Of a stretch of 64,000 nucleotides of DNA, positions 52,001 to 59,066 are shown in pieces. Under the pieces are notes generated by a model. It was not told the DNA's origin. It saw only the letters and a list, made by a program, of their open reading frames with translations, and did not search any database. Position numbers and translations under genes: made by a program. Position 1 is the stretch's first letter. Every line of letters starts with the position of its first letter. Source of the stretch: Planctomycetota bacterium (GTDB lineage: Bacteria; Planctomycetota; Phycisphaerae; UBA1845; UTPLA1); contig JAATGM010000051.1 in assembly GCA_015654675.1 (NCBI GenBank), forward strand, positions 124,001 to 188,000. Direction: 5' to 3'.

Positions 52001-53291
52001 CGGGGACGCCGCCGTGCTTGACGTAGTATTTCTTGCCCCATTCGTGGGCCTGCTCTTCGCTGTGCGGCGTGTGGGCGGCGAGAACGAAGTCGGTCTCCTG
52101 GCCGTTGCCCTCGTGACAGACGGTGCAGCCCATTTTGTTGATGGGGTGCGGCGAGTCGGGTGAGACGTAGAGGTCGAGATTGGGGTGGGCGAGCAGCGGA
52201 TGGCCGTATTCGATCGGGGCGCGGCCGGTGGACTTGAGATAGGTGTTTAGCGTGTTGGTGAGGCCGGTGAGGAACTTGTCCTTCTGGTCGTCGTTCATGT
52301 CGGCGAAGGCCGGCGTGGGGACGGCGGCATCGCCGGGTTTTGCGTCGGCGGCCGGCGTGGCGTTGGCTTCGAGCGGCTTCTCGCCGCGGGCGACGCGCTC
52401 TTCGTTGACGACGCGCAGGGCGGTCTGAAGTTTCTCGGCGAACATTTCGCGGGTGAGGTTTGGATTATCGATGCCGACGTGGCAGGTGGTGCAGCGGTCG
52501 GTGATGTAGGACTGGGCGAAGTTGAAATCGGCGCGGATGTCGGGCAGGACGACCTGCTTGATTTCCTCGCGGCCGGGCGTGCCGCGCGGGGCGAGGAAGT
52601 CGGCCAGGGGCGCGTTGAAGATGTCTCGTACGGGGACGAGTCCGAAGAGTTCACCACCCTTTGCGCCGTAGAGTTTGTCGCGGCGAGCGGCTTCGTCCAT
52701 TCCCTTTTCGAAGGCGGCGAGATTCTTGCGGGCGTCGTCGCGTTTGGCGTAGAAGGCGCGCATCTTGCGAGAGAGGGCGCGCTGTTCGTCTTCTAGAGTG
52801 TCTTTGGTGGTGCGAAACTTTGTAAGCTGGGCGCGTTGCTCGTCGAGGAGTTTGCGGGCGGCGACGGTTTTTTCGTTTTCGGCGCCGTGCAGCGTCTTGT
52901 ATTCGTTGTAATTGAACTCAGTCACCTGAATCTGGGCATTCAGATCGCCGAAGCTCATGTTGGCGGCGGCCAGCTTGCCGCCGAGCAGGTTGCGCGCTTT
53001 CAGCAGCTCCTTTTCTTCGTCGGTTTTCTTAGAAAGGTCGGCGTCGGCGGCACTGACTGCGTCCTGCAATTGCTTGTGGCGCTCTTTAGACTCGGGCGTT
53101 TTGAAGCCGAGGAAATCGAAGTGCGAGAGGGCGGCCATGATGTCGAAGTAGCGGAGCTGGGTGTGACGCCAGGGGCGATCGTAATCGGCCCACAGCATCC
53201 AGGCCGTGGAGAGGGCGGCCACCAGCGCCGTGATGGCGAAGATGGCGTTGAGCCGTTTGGTGTTCCAGAGGGTGTCAGTTGTTACGGGCAT
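49008..53291 (-). CDS. Giant membrane-anchored octahaem cytochrome c
   Basis: The product is 1427 aa. One helix (residues about 14-34) anchors it. A long coiled coil follows (about 65-205, with KERHKQLQDAVSAADADLSK). Eight CxxCH sites are present: CTTCH (267-271), CTVCH (389-393), CAKCH (455-459), CINCH (491-495), CLACH (606-610), CYACH, CIGCH and CLACH in the C-terminal half. The last 60 residues are acidic/Lys/Pro-rich. I know of no standard family of this length; parts look like repeated mono- or dihaem cytochrome c domains. It follows the cytochrome b genes and precedes the copper proteins and CtaC, and there is no other cytochrome c gene in the operon, so it probably takes the role of cytochrome c1 and c together (inference). 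Confidence 0.9.
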   Translation of the reverse strand: MPVTTDTLWNTKRLNAIFAITALVAALSTAWMLWADYDRPWRHTQLRYFDIMAALSHFDFLGFKTPESKERHKQLQDAVSAADADLSKKTDEEKELLKARNLLGGKLAAANMSFGDLNAQIQVTEFNYNEYKTLHGAENEKTVAARKLLDEQRAQLTKFRTTKDTLEDEQRALSRKMRAFYAKRDDARKNLAAFEKGMDEAARRDKLYGAKGGELFGLVPVRDIFNAPLADFLAPRGTPGREEIKQVVLPDIRADFNFAQSYITDRCTTCHVGIDNPNLTREMFAEKLQTALRVVNEERVARGEKPLEANATPAADAKPGDAAVPTPAFADMNDDQKDKFLTGLTNTLNTYLKSTGRAPIEYGHPLLAHPNLDLYVSPDSPHPINKMGCTVCHEGNGQETDFVLAAHTPHSEEQAHEWGKKYYVKHGGVPEINFHTAQEYWERPMLLKQNTSASCAKCHTQTTDLEQREGERLPDADAIVRGEDLYITLGCINCHASEGLNDSRQVGPDLTHVASKLTEGFIQKWVNFPKDYRPSTRMPHPFRQENNLPWSKSFEDPDPILRTNTEIEAISHYLLTFSKPYTPVELPTGIQGDPKHGEELFTSIGCLACHANLEAKNPNDSAGRSFGECWIIADLVHDGASADDAAKRYKDMTHNQRVEYAVVHLTTERRDRLQRVADAEKAAAEAAGRDPDPKKQYVPGALTRFAPELGGLGTKLNPDAGNAEQATAARRWLYDWLREPRHYSSYTKMPRMFRDNYYWQERDPAGKLKKNDQDMLDVAEYLLSLRHDSFKPEPFPNDPAHEAEVVRLVRILLAGQNTDSVVAAIISDKKMDPADEFGLLTDRVVKTVAPSYGTGDAGVKAVGEIIAKQDLAGKQKLFLGSKMILHYGCYACHSIPGFEGASRPGTELSTWGRKLLAQLDFAFFDEGFAEDREKDKKLWDHLYPEGSAEFEQLIRASGGKNEHVDVSHTHASFAHYKLANPRIWDRDKLKKPYEKLKMPNFFLNEDEVHSLVTYLLSRQAPLVRPQVQIAYEATPTGKLARGRHLVAELNCIGCHSIENNSANVQQYYFKPDPASGQILFDVTNAPPNLYGEGAKIQFSWLYGFLNNVEMLRPWLKIRMPSFHLTHEQTTTLVEYFVGAAQSQSQSLAERLATVHGWESKVNSTPTWRKSWFVDLSVNYVADWLARYALRQKLVMPFDLDTKSASNGEEASKAIATGFQKVVTGSEFLQRLYNVEYPFAGMPHVQADDARYDHGKKLLLELKCLACHVAGDPFAEGTTADIKAPNFALAHRRLRPDWVKQWLLNPQWIQPGTNMPQLFADGNSAFKDFPEADRDKAQAEFGQTSGDQIQLLIDFLFDLGSRNATVVQPPAPAAPEGAKPAEKPRSAEDEFEDQGGGAKPAAEPKDDKKPATEGKKDEPKSGGDDFQP

Positions 53292-53320
53292 AGCGTCTTA
53301 AATCCCAGGCGCGTCGCCTC

Positions 53321-54481
53321 TCAGACGTTAAAGAACCATTCCGTGATCGCCAGGAAGTACTTCAGGTTGAACAGCCAGCGGAGGACCATCTTGATCGGGA
53401 CGAGGAGCATCCAGCTCATGAGGATCCAGAAAACTACGTAGCGGATCATGCCGAGTTGACTGAAGATTTTTTTGAAGGCCGTCTTGGCGAGCAGGACGGG
53501 CATGACGAAGAAGTAGAAGCCGAGCAGCACGAGGCCCGGTGCTTCGCGAATGATGTAGGCCGGGACGAGACCGCCGAGGGCCGCCTGATTGGGGAGGCCG
53601 GGCTTCCACGGCAGGTTCCATTTGCTCGGCATGACGATCCAGAACACGTCGGACACGTTGATGTTGAGCAGGGCGACGGGGCGGTGCGAATCCCAGTATT
53701 CGTAGGGGCCGAAGAAGTTCCAGTTGGGACCGCGGAGGAAGGTGCCGACGATGATCAGCACGATCCACATGATGACCCAGCCGAACATATAGACCGAGAT
53801 GACGAAGGGGCGCTCCTTGAGCGTGTAGTAGCCGTTGCCGCGCGGGTTCTTGTCGATGAACGGCAGCGCCACCAGTCCGAAGATGATCAACCCGGGCAGC
53901 AGCACGCCGGCGATCCATGGATCGAAATAGACGAGCAGCTCCTGCAGGCCGAGGAAGTACCACGGGGCCTTTGACGGATTGGGGATGACCGACGGATTGG
54001 CCGGTGGCTCGAGCGGGGCCTTGAGGATGATGGCCCAGACGATGAGGAACACTGTGCAGAGGACCAGGCAGATTAGTTCGGTGTAAACGAGATCGGGCCA
54101 GACGAGGACTTTGTCGTCGGAGCCGGCTTCGAGCAGCGGCTCGCCGCGCTCGGTGCGTTCGTCGTTGATGGCGGCCTGGCGAAAGGCCAGCCAGGTCACG
54201 AAGCCCGTGAAAAAGATGAGCATCGTGATGGGGACGTTGTCGGGCTTGGTGATGATCTTGAAGAAGTTGTGATCGGTCATGCTGCCGAAGTAGAAGATTG
54301 AAAACAGGATGGTGACGGTGAGGATAACCTTCGGCTTGGTCCACTTGCGGTAAGCGACCAGGGCGAGAATGAACCCGACGGTGGCCAGGGAGACGAACTT
54401 CTCGGGAGCGCAGAGCCAGTTGACCAGGCCCCGGAATCGCTCGCCGAGCGACGCTCCTGAGTTAGCGAGTATCTCGAACAT
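53321..54481 (-). CDS. Cytochrome b C-terminal (subunit IV-like) protein, enlarged
   Basis: The product is 386 aa from ATG 54481, which has GAGG five bases upstream; ATG 54502 is an alternative seven codons earlier. The Qo-site region reads KAPWYFLGLQELLVYFDPWI (residues about 172-191), the APWY variant of the PEWY motif, and the subunit IV plan continues with IAGVLLPGLIIFGLVALPFI. It is much longer than b6f subunit IV (about 160 aa): three extra helices precede the Qo motif (near 28-44, 51-68 and 86-103) and several follow. With the b6-like protein upstream it forms the quinol-oxidising cytochrome b of the bc complex. Confidence 0.88.
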   Translation of the reverse strand: MFEILANSGASLGERFRGLVNWLCAPEKFVSLATVGFILALVAYRKWTKPKVILTVTILFSIFYFGSMTDHNFFKIITKPDNVPITMLIFFTGFVTWLAFRQAAINDERTERGEPLLEAGSDDKVLVWPDLVYTELICLVLCTVFLIVWAIILKAPLEPPANPSVIPNPSKAPWYFLGLQELLVYFDPWIAGVLLPGLIIFGLVALPFIDKNPRGNGYYTLKERPFVISVYMFGWVIMWIVLIIVGTFLRGPNWNFFGPYEYWDSHRPVALLNINVSDVFWIVMPSKWNLPWKPGLPNQAALGGLVPAYIIREAPGLVLLGFYFFVMPVLLAKTAFKKIFSQLGMIRYVVFWILMSWMLLVPIKMVLRWLFNLKYFLAITEWFFNV

Positions 54482-54514
54482 CGATGCCTCGTCCTGCCCC
54501 ATCGCCGACTTCGA

Positions 54515-55300
54515 TTACAGAGGACCCGAAATCCCGCCGTCCTTACGGATACGCCAGAAGTGCACGGCGATCAGCACCGTCACCACGACCGGGATGAACA
54601 CGCAGTGCAACACGTAGAACCGCAGCAGGGCGTTCGGCCCGACGAATGTTCCGGCGAGCAAACCAAAGCGAGCGTCGGAGCCGGCCGTGACCAGCGGTAC
54701 ACCTGCGACTTGTAACAGACTCGCTCCGGGACCTTCGTGGCCGAGGAAGGGCGTAGCGCGGGCCATGTTCGATCCGACGGTGATAGCCCAGATCGCGAGC
54801 TGGTCCCACGGGAGCAGATAGCCGGTGAATGAGAGCAGCAGCGTCAGCACGAGCAGGATGACGCCGACACCCCAGTTAAACTCGCGCGGAGGTTTGTAGC
54901 TGCCGGTGAGGAAGACACGCAGCATGTGAAGCCAGATGGCAATCACCATCGCGTGCGCGCCCCAGCGGTGGATTTCACGGAGGAGGCCGAGGGTGACGTG
55001 TGCCCGCAGGCCCTGAATATCGACATAGGCGTATTCGACGGTGGGGCGGTAGTAGAACATCAGGAGCACGCCCGTGACCGTCTCGGCGAGGAAGAGGAAG
55101 AACGTCAGGCCGCCCATGCACCAGGTGAAACTGAGGCGGATGCCGCTCTTGCGGACCGCGACGGGGTGCAGGTGCAGGAAGACGTTGGACAGGACAGCCA
55201 TGGCGCGGGTTCGTCGATCGCGCGGCACGCCGTGGCGAAAGACCGAGCCCCAGACCTGGCTGTTGCGGAAGTAATCGCCGACTCGACCGATGACGCTCAT
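54515..55300 (-). CDS. Cytochrome b6-like N-terminal cytochrome b
   Basis: The product is 261 aa. Four helices carry the two pairs of haem-b His: [20 protein letters not shown] (14 residues apart) and [20 protein letters not shown] (15 apart). The 15-residue spacing and the C-terminal [11 protein letters not shown] match b6 rather than mitochondrial-type cytochrome b. Cys 61 in [11 protein letters not shown] aligns with Cys 35 of b6 (YCLGG), which holds haem c-i. [11 protein letters not shown] and [11 protein letters not shown] are further b6-like segments. It oxidises quinol with the subunit IV-like partner encoded 33 bases downstream. Confidence 0.92.
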   Translation of the reverse strand: MSVIGRVGDYFRNSQVWGSVFRHGVPRDRRTRAMAVLSNVFLHLHPVAVRKSGIRLSFTWCMGGLTFFLFLAETVTGVLLMFYYRPTVEYAYVDIQGLRAHVTLGLLREIHRWGAHAMVIAIWLHMLRVFLTGSYKPPREFNWGVGVILLVLTLLLSFTGYLLPWDQLAIWAITVGSNMARATPFLGHEGPGASLLQVAGVPLVTAGSDARFGLLAGTFVGPNALLRFYVLHCVFIPVVVTVLIAVHFWRIRKDGGISGPL

Positions 55301-55345
55301 GTTTGTCTCACGCCTGCCCTGATTGGTTCCACTCTCGCCTGCGGG

Positions 55346-56434
55346 TTAGACCGGGATGGACGCGTCCGGATCGTTCCAGACGGCCGTGTCGTTGGGGCCC
55401 ATCGCCAAAAACTTCTTGGAGCGATCGACGACGACCTGACCCGCGTCGATGTTGATCTTGAATCGCTCGAGCGGTCGCGGGGCGGGGCCTTCGAAGTTGG
55501 TGCCATTGGGTTTGAAGCCCGAGCCGTGGCACGGGCACTTGAACTTGCGATCGTTGCCGAGCCAGTTCGGGATGCAGCCGAGATGGGTGCAGACGATGGA
55601 GACGGCTGCCAGTCGCTCTTCTTCGCGGATGATCCAGAACTTACCGGAGTTTTTGAATGTTTCGTCGACTTCGCCCGGTTGCAGGTTGGCGAAGCGCGAC
55701 AAGGGGCCGCAGCGGAACTTCGGTTCCGGTTCCTCGAGGACGTTGGGCATCATGAAGCGCTGGAAGCCCATCAGACTTGGCACGCCGACGCCGAGGCCCA
55801 TGATGCCCCAGGCCACGCCGGCGGAGAGGATTTCGCGCCGCGACGGCTCGCCGTCCTTCTTTTCGGGTTTGCTTTGCTCGATGACCTTCGCGTAGCGCGC
55901 GTCGGGCGGAAGTTTGTCGGGCGACTGCTTCTGGATTTCCTTGAGGGCTGAAGGGGCGTCTGCGCCTTTGATGATGCCGGCCGCGCCGCCACGGATCGTG
56001 GCCGCCGCGATAAGAGCCGCGATGGCCGGGTCAGTCGATTTCGGTTTTTCGGTGGGCTTCTTGGGGGCTGGTTTTTCGGGCGAGGCCTTGGCGCCGGGGG
56101 CCGGGCCTTCGGCGTGGGCCGCGGCGGGTGCGTGCGGTTCGGCCTTGTCAGCCGCGGGGGCGGCAGCGGCCGTCGCGAACTTGGGCGCCTGGTCGGCGGG
56201 GACTTCGATCAGGTCGAACTTGATGACGTCGACCGGGCACTCTTCGGCGGCCTGGATGATGTCCGGCGTGAGCGGCTTGGTGAACTCGGCGTCGAGCGCG
56301 GCGGGGCGGATGAGGCATGTGCCATCGTCGTGCTTAACTTCGAAGACCGACGGCGCGGTTGTCTCGCACGCGTCGCACACGATGCAACCGGGCGCGATCC
56401 AGACTTTGGTCACCAGTTTGACGGCTGTCGACAT
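55346..56434 (-). CDS. Rieske iron-sulphur protein with N-terminal 4Fe-4S ferredoxin-like domain
   Basis: The product is 362 aa. Residues 13-75 are ferredoxin-like: Cys 17, 20 and 23 in GCIVCDACETTAPSVFEV and Cys 66 in AAEECPVDVIKFD, the ligand set of one 4Fe-4S (or 3Fe-4S) cluster. A Pro/Ala/Lys-rich linker (80-135) and a helical part follow, then a twin-arginine-like signal and membrane helix (SRREILSAGVAWGIMGLGVG, 198-217) and the Rieske domain with CTHLGC (282-287) and CPCHGSGF (300-307), carrying the 2Fe-2S ligands. The topology would put the ferredoxin domain in the cytoplasm and the Rieske cluster outside. Two extra helical stretches near 135-155 are Ala/Ile-rich. Confidence 0.92.
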   Translation of the reverse strand: MSTAVKLVTKVWIAPGCIVCDACETTAPSVFEVKHDDGTCLIRPAALDAEFTKPLTPDIIQAAEECPVDVIKFDLIEVPADQAPKFATAAAAPAADKAEPHAPAAAHAEGPAPGAKASPEKPAPKKPTEKPKSTDPAIAALIAAATIRGGAAGIIKGADAPSALKEIQKQSPDKLPPDARYAKVIEQSKPEKKDGEPSRREILSAGVAWGIMGLGVGVPSLMGFQRFMMPNVLEEPEPKFRCGPLSRFANLQPGEVDETFKNSGKFWIIREEERLAAVSIVCTHLGCIPNWLGNDRKFKCPCHGSGFKPNGTNFEGPAPRPLERFKINIDAGQVVVDRSKKFLAMGPNDTAVWNDPDASIPV

Positions 56435-56451
56435 GATCGTCGCTCCTGCGT

Positions 56452-57507
56452 CTAACTCTGCGGCTTGCCGGCCGTCATAGCGGTCGGCGCGCCTTCCGTC
56501 AGTGCCCGTCGCGCGGCTTCGCGCACGGACGGCGACGGATCGTTTTTCAATCGCTCAATGCCGGCTCGCAGGTCGGCATCGTCGAGGCGGCGGGCGGCAT
56601 CGGCCGCGACACCGAGATAGCCGTCGATTTCGTTCGACGTGAAGGGTCGATCGATCGTCTCGGCGGCGTCTTGATATTGCACGCGGCTCTTTTCCCAGAA
56701 TCCGCGATCGAGCATGTTGAGCAGCACGGCTTTGCCGGACTTGCTACCCAGCTTGGCCAGCGCGACGGCCGCATTCCACTGCACTTCGCGATCGCCCGCC
56801 AGCTTTTGCCGAAGGGCTTTGATGGCGGCCGTGTCGTCCGGCTTTGCGAGGACGCCGACGGCGGCCGTCGCGACGATTTGCACGGCGGGCGATTCGTCGT
56901 CGAGTCGCTGAACCACGGCTGGCACACGCTCGTGGACGGCCGGCTGATCGCGCATTTCCATCAGTCCCGAGAGGGCCGCCTGCCGGGCCTGAGGATCGGT
57001 GTTATCGAGGTATTTGGCCACCGTGTCGACGGCCCTGGGCGTGTTAAGTCGGGCCAGCGCCATAATGAGAAATTGTTGCTTGGTCTGGAAGGCCCGCACG
57101 ACCTCGTCGTCCGCGCCGGCCGGCTTCTTGAGGGTTCCGAGCACGCGATCAATTCGCTCGGCGGTCTGGTCGATTTGCTCGGGCGTCAGCTCCTGATTTT
57201 TGCGGGTCAGGCGCGTGGCCAGCTCCTGAGCGGCCTGCCAGACTTCGCGGTCGGCCGGGAAGAGCATCATGCCGGCGGTGTGTTTTCCCGCGTCGGATTC
57301 GATGGTGCGGAGCAGATCGTCGATCGACGGCCGCTGGCCGACGGTTGTGCCGCCAAACAGGACGACCACGATGGCGAGGCAGATCATGACGGTGACGATG
57401 ATGGCCGGGACGACGAAGAGACGGCCGATCAGTGTGGCGGAAGGCGGTTCGGGCGCAGCGGCGGCGTGGCTGGCGGCGGATGCGGCATGCTCACCCGAGG
57501 GGTGCAT
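56452..57507 (-). CDS. Membrane-anchored HEAT-repeat protein of the respiratory operon
   Basis: The product is 351 aa from ATG 57507 (AAGG about ten bases upstream); an in-frame ATG at 57624 would add 39 residues. One helix (LFVVPAIIVTVMICLAIVVV) near residues 30-50 is followed by a helical-repeat domain: ARLNTPRAVDTVAKYLDNTD, PQARQAALSGLMEMRDQPAV, SPAVQIVATAAVGVLAKPDD, NAAVALAKLGSKSGKAVLLN and PSPSVREAARRALTEG. HEAT repeats bind proteins, so it may be an assembly or scaffold subunit for the supercomplex (inference). It is the first gene of the 18-gene operon, 17 bases before the Rieske gene, and a promoter candidate lies upstream. Confidence 0.8.
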   Translation of the reverse strand: MHPSGEHAASAASHAAAAPEPPSATLIGRLFVVPAIIVTVMICLAIVVVLFGGTTVGQRPSIDDLLRTIESDAGKHTAGMMLFPADREVWQAAQELATRLTRKNQELTPEQIDQTAERIDRVLGTLKKPAGADDEVVRAFQTKQQFLIMALARLNTPRAVDTVAKYLDNTDPQARQAALSGLMEMRDQPAVHERVPAVVQRLDDESPAVQIVATAAVGVLAKPDDTAAIKALRQKLAGDREVQWNAAVALAKLGSKSGKAVLLNMLDRGFWEKSRVQYQDAAETIDRPFTSNEIDGYLGVAADAARRLDDADLRAGIERLKNDPSPSVREAARRALTEGAPTAMTAGKPQS

Positions 57508-57667
57508 GGGCTGCGAACCTTCGTCTTCGGCGGCGCGGGTGCGGCCGTCGAGCGGACGCGCGACTTTGTGAAAACATTCACGAAGTCTGTGACAAAATTC
57601 GGCGGGCACAAGCACCGCCGTCATCAGTGGGGTCGCCGGGCGACCTCTTCCTCAGCTATCTGGTTGT

Positions 57668-57696
57668 ATTGTTTGGGCGATGCAATCGGCTGTCAA
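57668..57696 (-). promoter_or_regulatory. Candidate promoter of the bc-oxidase operon
   Basis: On the minus strand: perfect TTGACA (57696-57691), 17 bases, AACAAT (57673-57668, four of six). It would give a leader of about 37 bases to the ATG at 57624 or about 154 bases to the one at 57507. Confidence 0.5.
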
Positions 57697-57856
57697 GCTT
57701 CTTGCCTTCGCGGCGAACTGGAGCTGTAGCCGGACGTAAAGAGGATCGAAGCCCTTCGACGCGGGGCGGAATTCCTTGTAGATTGAATGGCCCGGCAATC
57801 GGGACGATAAGAGGATGCGGCCGGCCTCGACCAAATGAGGGACGGTCCAGTACAGA

Positions 57857-57879
57857 ATTGTAATATTATATTTTAGAGG
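57857..57879 (+). promoter_or_regulatory. AT-rich promoter pocket and ribosome-binding site of the aminotransferase gene
   Basis: ATTGTAATATTATATTTTA (57857-57875) stands out in this GC-rich region and contains TAATAT and TATATT. GAGG (57876-57879) lies seven bases before ATG 57887. No convincing -35 is seen. Confidence 0.35.
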
Positions 57880-57886
57880 CACTTAC

Positions 57887-58993
57887 ATGCGGATTGAGCT
57901 TTCGGGTCCGGATATCAGCGAAGCGGAAAAGCAGGCCGTCGTCGCGGTTCTTTCGTCTGGCCGGCTGTCGCTCGGGCCCAAGGTCGAGGAGTTTGAGCGG
58001 GCGGTCGCGTCGTATGTCGGCGCGAAGCACGCCATCGCTTGCAGCAGCGGCACGTGTGGACTGCATTTGCTGATTCGCGCGATCGGCGTTCAGCCCGGCG
58101 ACGAAGTCGTCACGACGCCGTTTTCGTTTGTCGCGTCGTCGAACTGCGTGCTCTTCGAAAAGGGCAAGCCGGTTTTTGTCGACATCGAGCCCGACACCTG
58201 GAACATCGACCCCAAGGCGATGGGCGCAGCGATCACGTCGAAGACCAAAGCGCTGCTGCCGGTCGATGCGTTCGGCCAGGTGGCGAAGATGAATGAAGTG
58301 CTCGACCTGGCGCGGAAGCACAAGCTGCGCGTGATTGAAGATTCGTGCGAGGCGCTCGGCAGCACCTACAACGGCAAGCGGGCCGGATCACTGGCCGACG
58401 CGGGCGTGTTCGGGTTCTACCCCAACAAGCAGATCACCACCGGTGAAGGCGGCATGATCACGACCAACGACGATCAGATCGCCGCCATGTGCCGCTCGAT
58501 GCGCAACCAGGGCCGCGACACCATGTCGTGGTTGGCGCACGATCGGCTAGGATACAACTATCGCCTGTCGGATATCAATTGCGCGATCGGCGTCGTGCAG
58601 ATGCAGCGGATCGAGGAGATTCTCGGCAAGCGCAACCGCGTGGCTGACTGGTACAAGCAGCGGCTGGGCGGCGAGTCGCGCGTGTCATTCCAGAGGGTGA
58701 TCCCCGAGTGCAAGCTGAGCTGGTTTGTCTTCGTGGTGAAACTGGCCGACAGCTATAGCGAAGAGAACCGCAACACGGTCATTCAGCGGCTGCGCGACGC
58801 GGGCATCGGCTGCAGCAACTACTTCGCGCCGATTCACCTGCAGAAATTCTATCGGGAAGACCTCGGTTACAAGCAGGGCCAGTTCCCGGTTTGCGAGCGC
58901 GTGGCGGCGCGGACGATTGCGCTGCCGTTTCACTGCCATCTGACCGAGTCGCAGGTGGATGAAGTTTGCGCGACGCTGAAGAAGCTGCTGTAA
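57887..58993 (+). CDS. DegT/DnrJ/EryC1/StrS-family PLP-dependent sugar aminotransferase
   Basis: The product is 368 aa. The family pattern is clear: SGRLSLGPKVEEFERAVASY, HAIACSSGTCGLHLLIRAIG (substrate and PLP phosphate contacts), VIEDSCEALGSTYNGKRAGS with the Asp that binds the PLP ring nitrogen, and GFYPNKQITTGEGGMITTND, where Lys is the Schiff-base residue. Substrates are NDP-keto-sugars, which are aminated for surface glycans. It is separated from the polysaccharide region at the start of the window, and no sugar-nucleotide partner genes are adjacent, so the sugar is unknown. Confidence 0.92.
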   Translation: MRIELSGPDISEAEKQAVVAVLSSGRLSLGPKVEEFERAVASYVGAKHAIACSSGTCGLHLLIRAIGVQPGDEVVTTPFSFVASSNCVLFEKGKPVFVDIEPDTWNIDPKAMGAAITSKTKALLPVDAFGQVAKMNEVLDLARKHKLRVIEDSCEALGSTYNGKRAGSLADAGVFGFYPNKQITTGEGGMITTNDDQIAAMCRSMRNQGRDTMSWLAHDRLGYNYRLSDINCAIGVVQMQRIEEILGKRNRVADWYKQRLGGESRVSFQRVIPECKLSWFVFVVKLADSYSEENRNTVIQRLRDAGIGCSNYFAPIHLQKFYREDLGYKQGQFPVCERVAARTIALPFHCHLTESQVDEVCATLKKLL

Positions 58994-59066
58994 CGTCAGG
59001 CAGTTCCGCTCCATACGTCCTGGTTTGACACCCGGTCGCCGCGAATAATCTGCCGATGGCGTGCGG

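Larger units (their letters stand above)
57508..57886. other. Divergent intergenic region with two promoter candidates
   Basis: This 379-base stretch separates the respiratory operon from the aminotransferase gene. It holds a good minus-strand promoter candidate (57668-57696), the possible N-terminal extension of the HEAT-repeat gene (57508-57624), and an AT-rich pocket (57857-57875) before the aminotransferase gene. Nothing else is recognisable; the intervening 160 bases look non-coding. Confidence 0.5.

Noticed and set aside
57508-57624. 39-residue N-terminal extension of the HEAT-repeat protein
   Set aside because: Possible but not preferred: no ribosome-binding site near 57624, and the shorter protein has a normal membrane-anchor N-terminus.
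54926-57729. Plus-strand frames opposite the cytochrome b, Rieske and HEAT genes
   Set aside because: No motifs; the minus strand carries unmistakable Rieske and haem-binding sequences.
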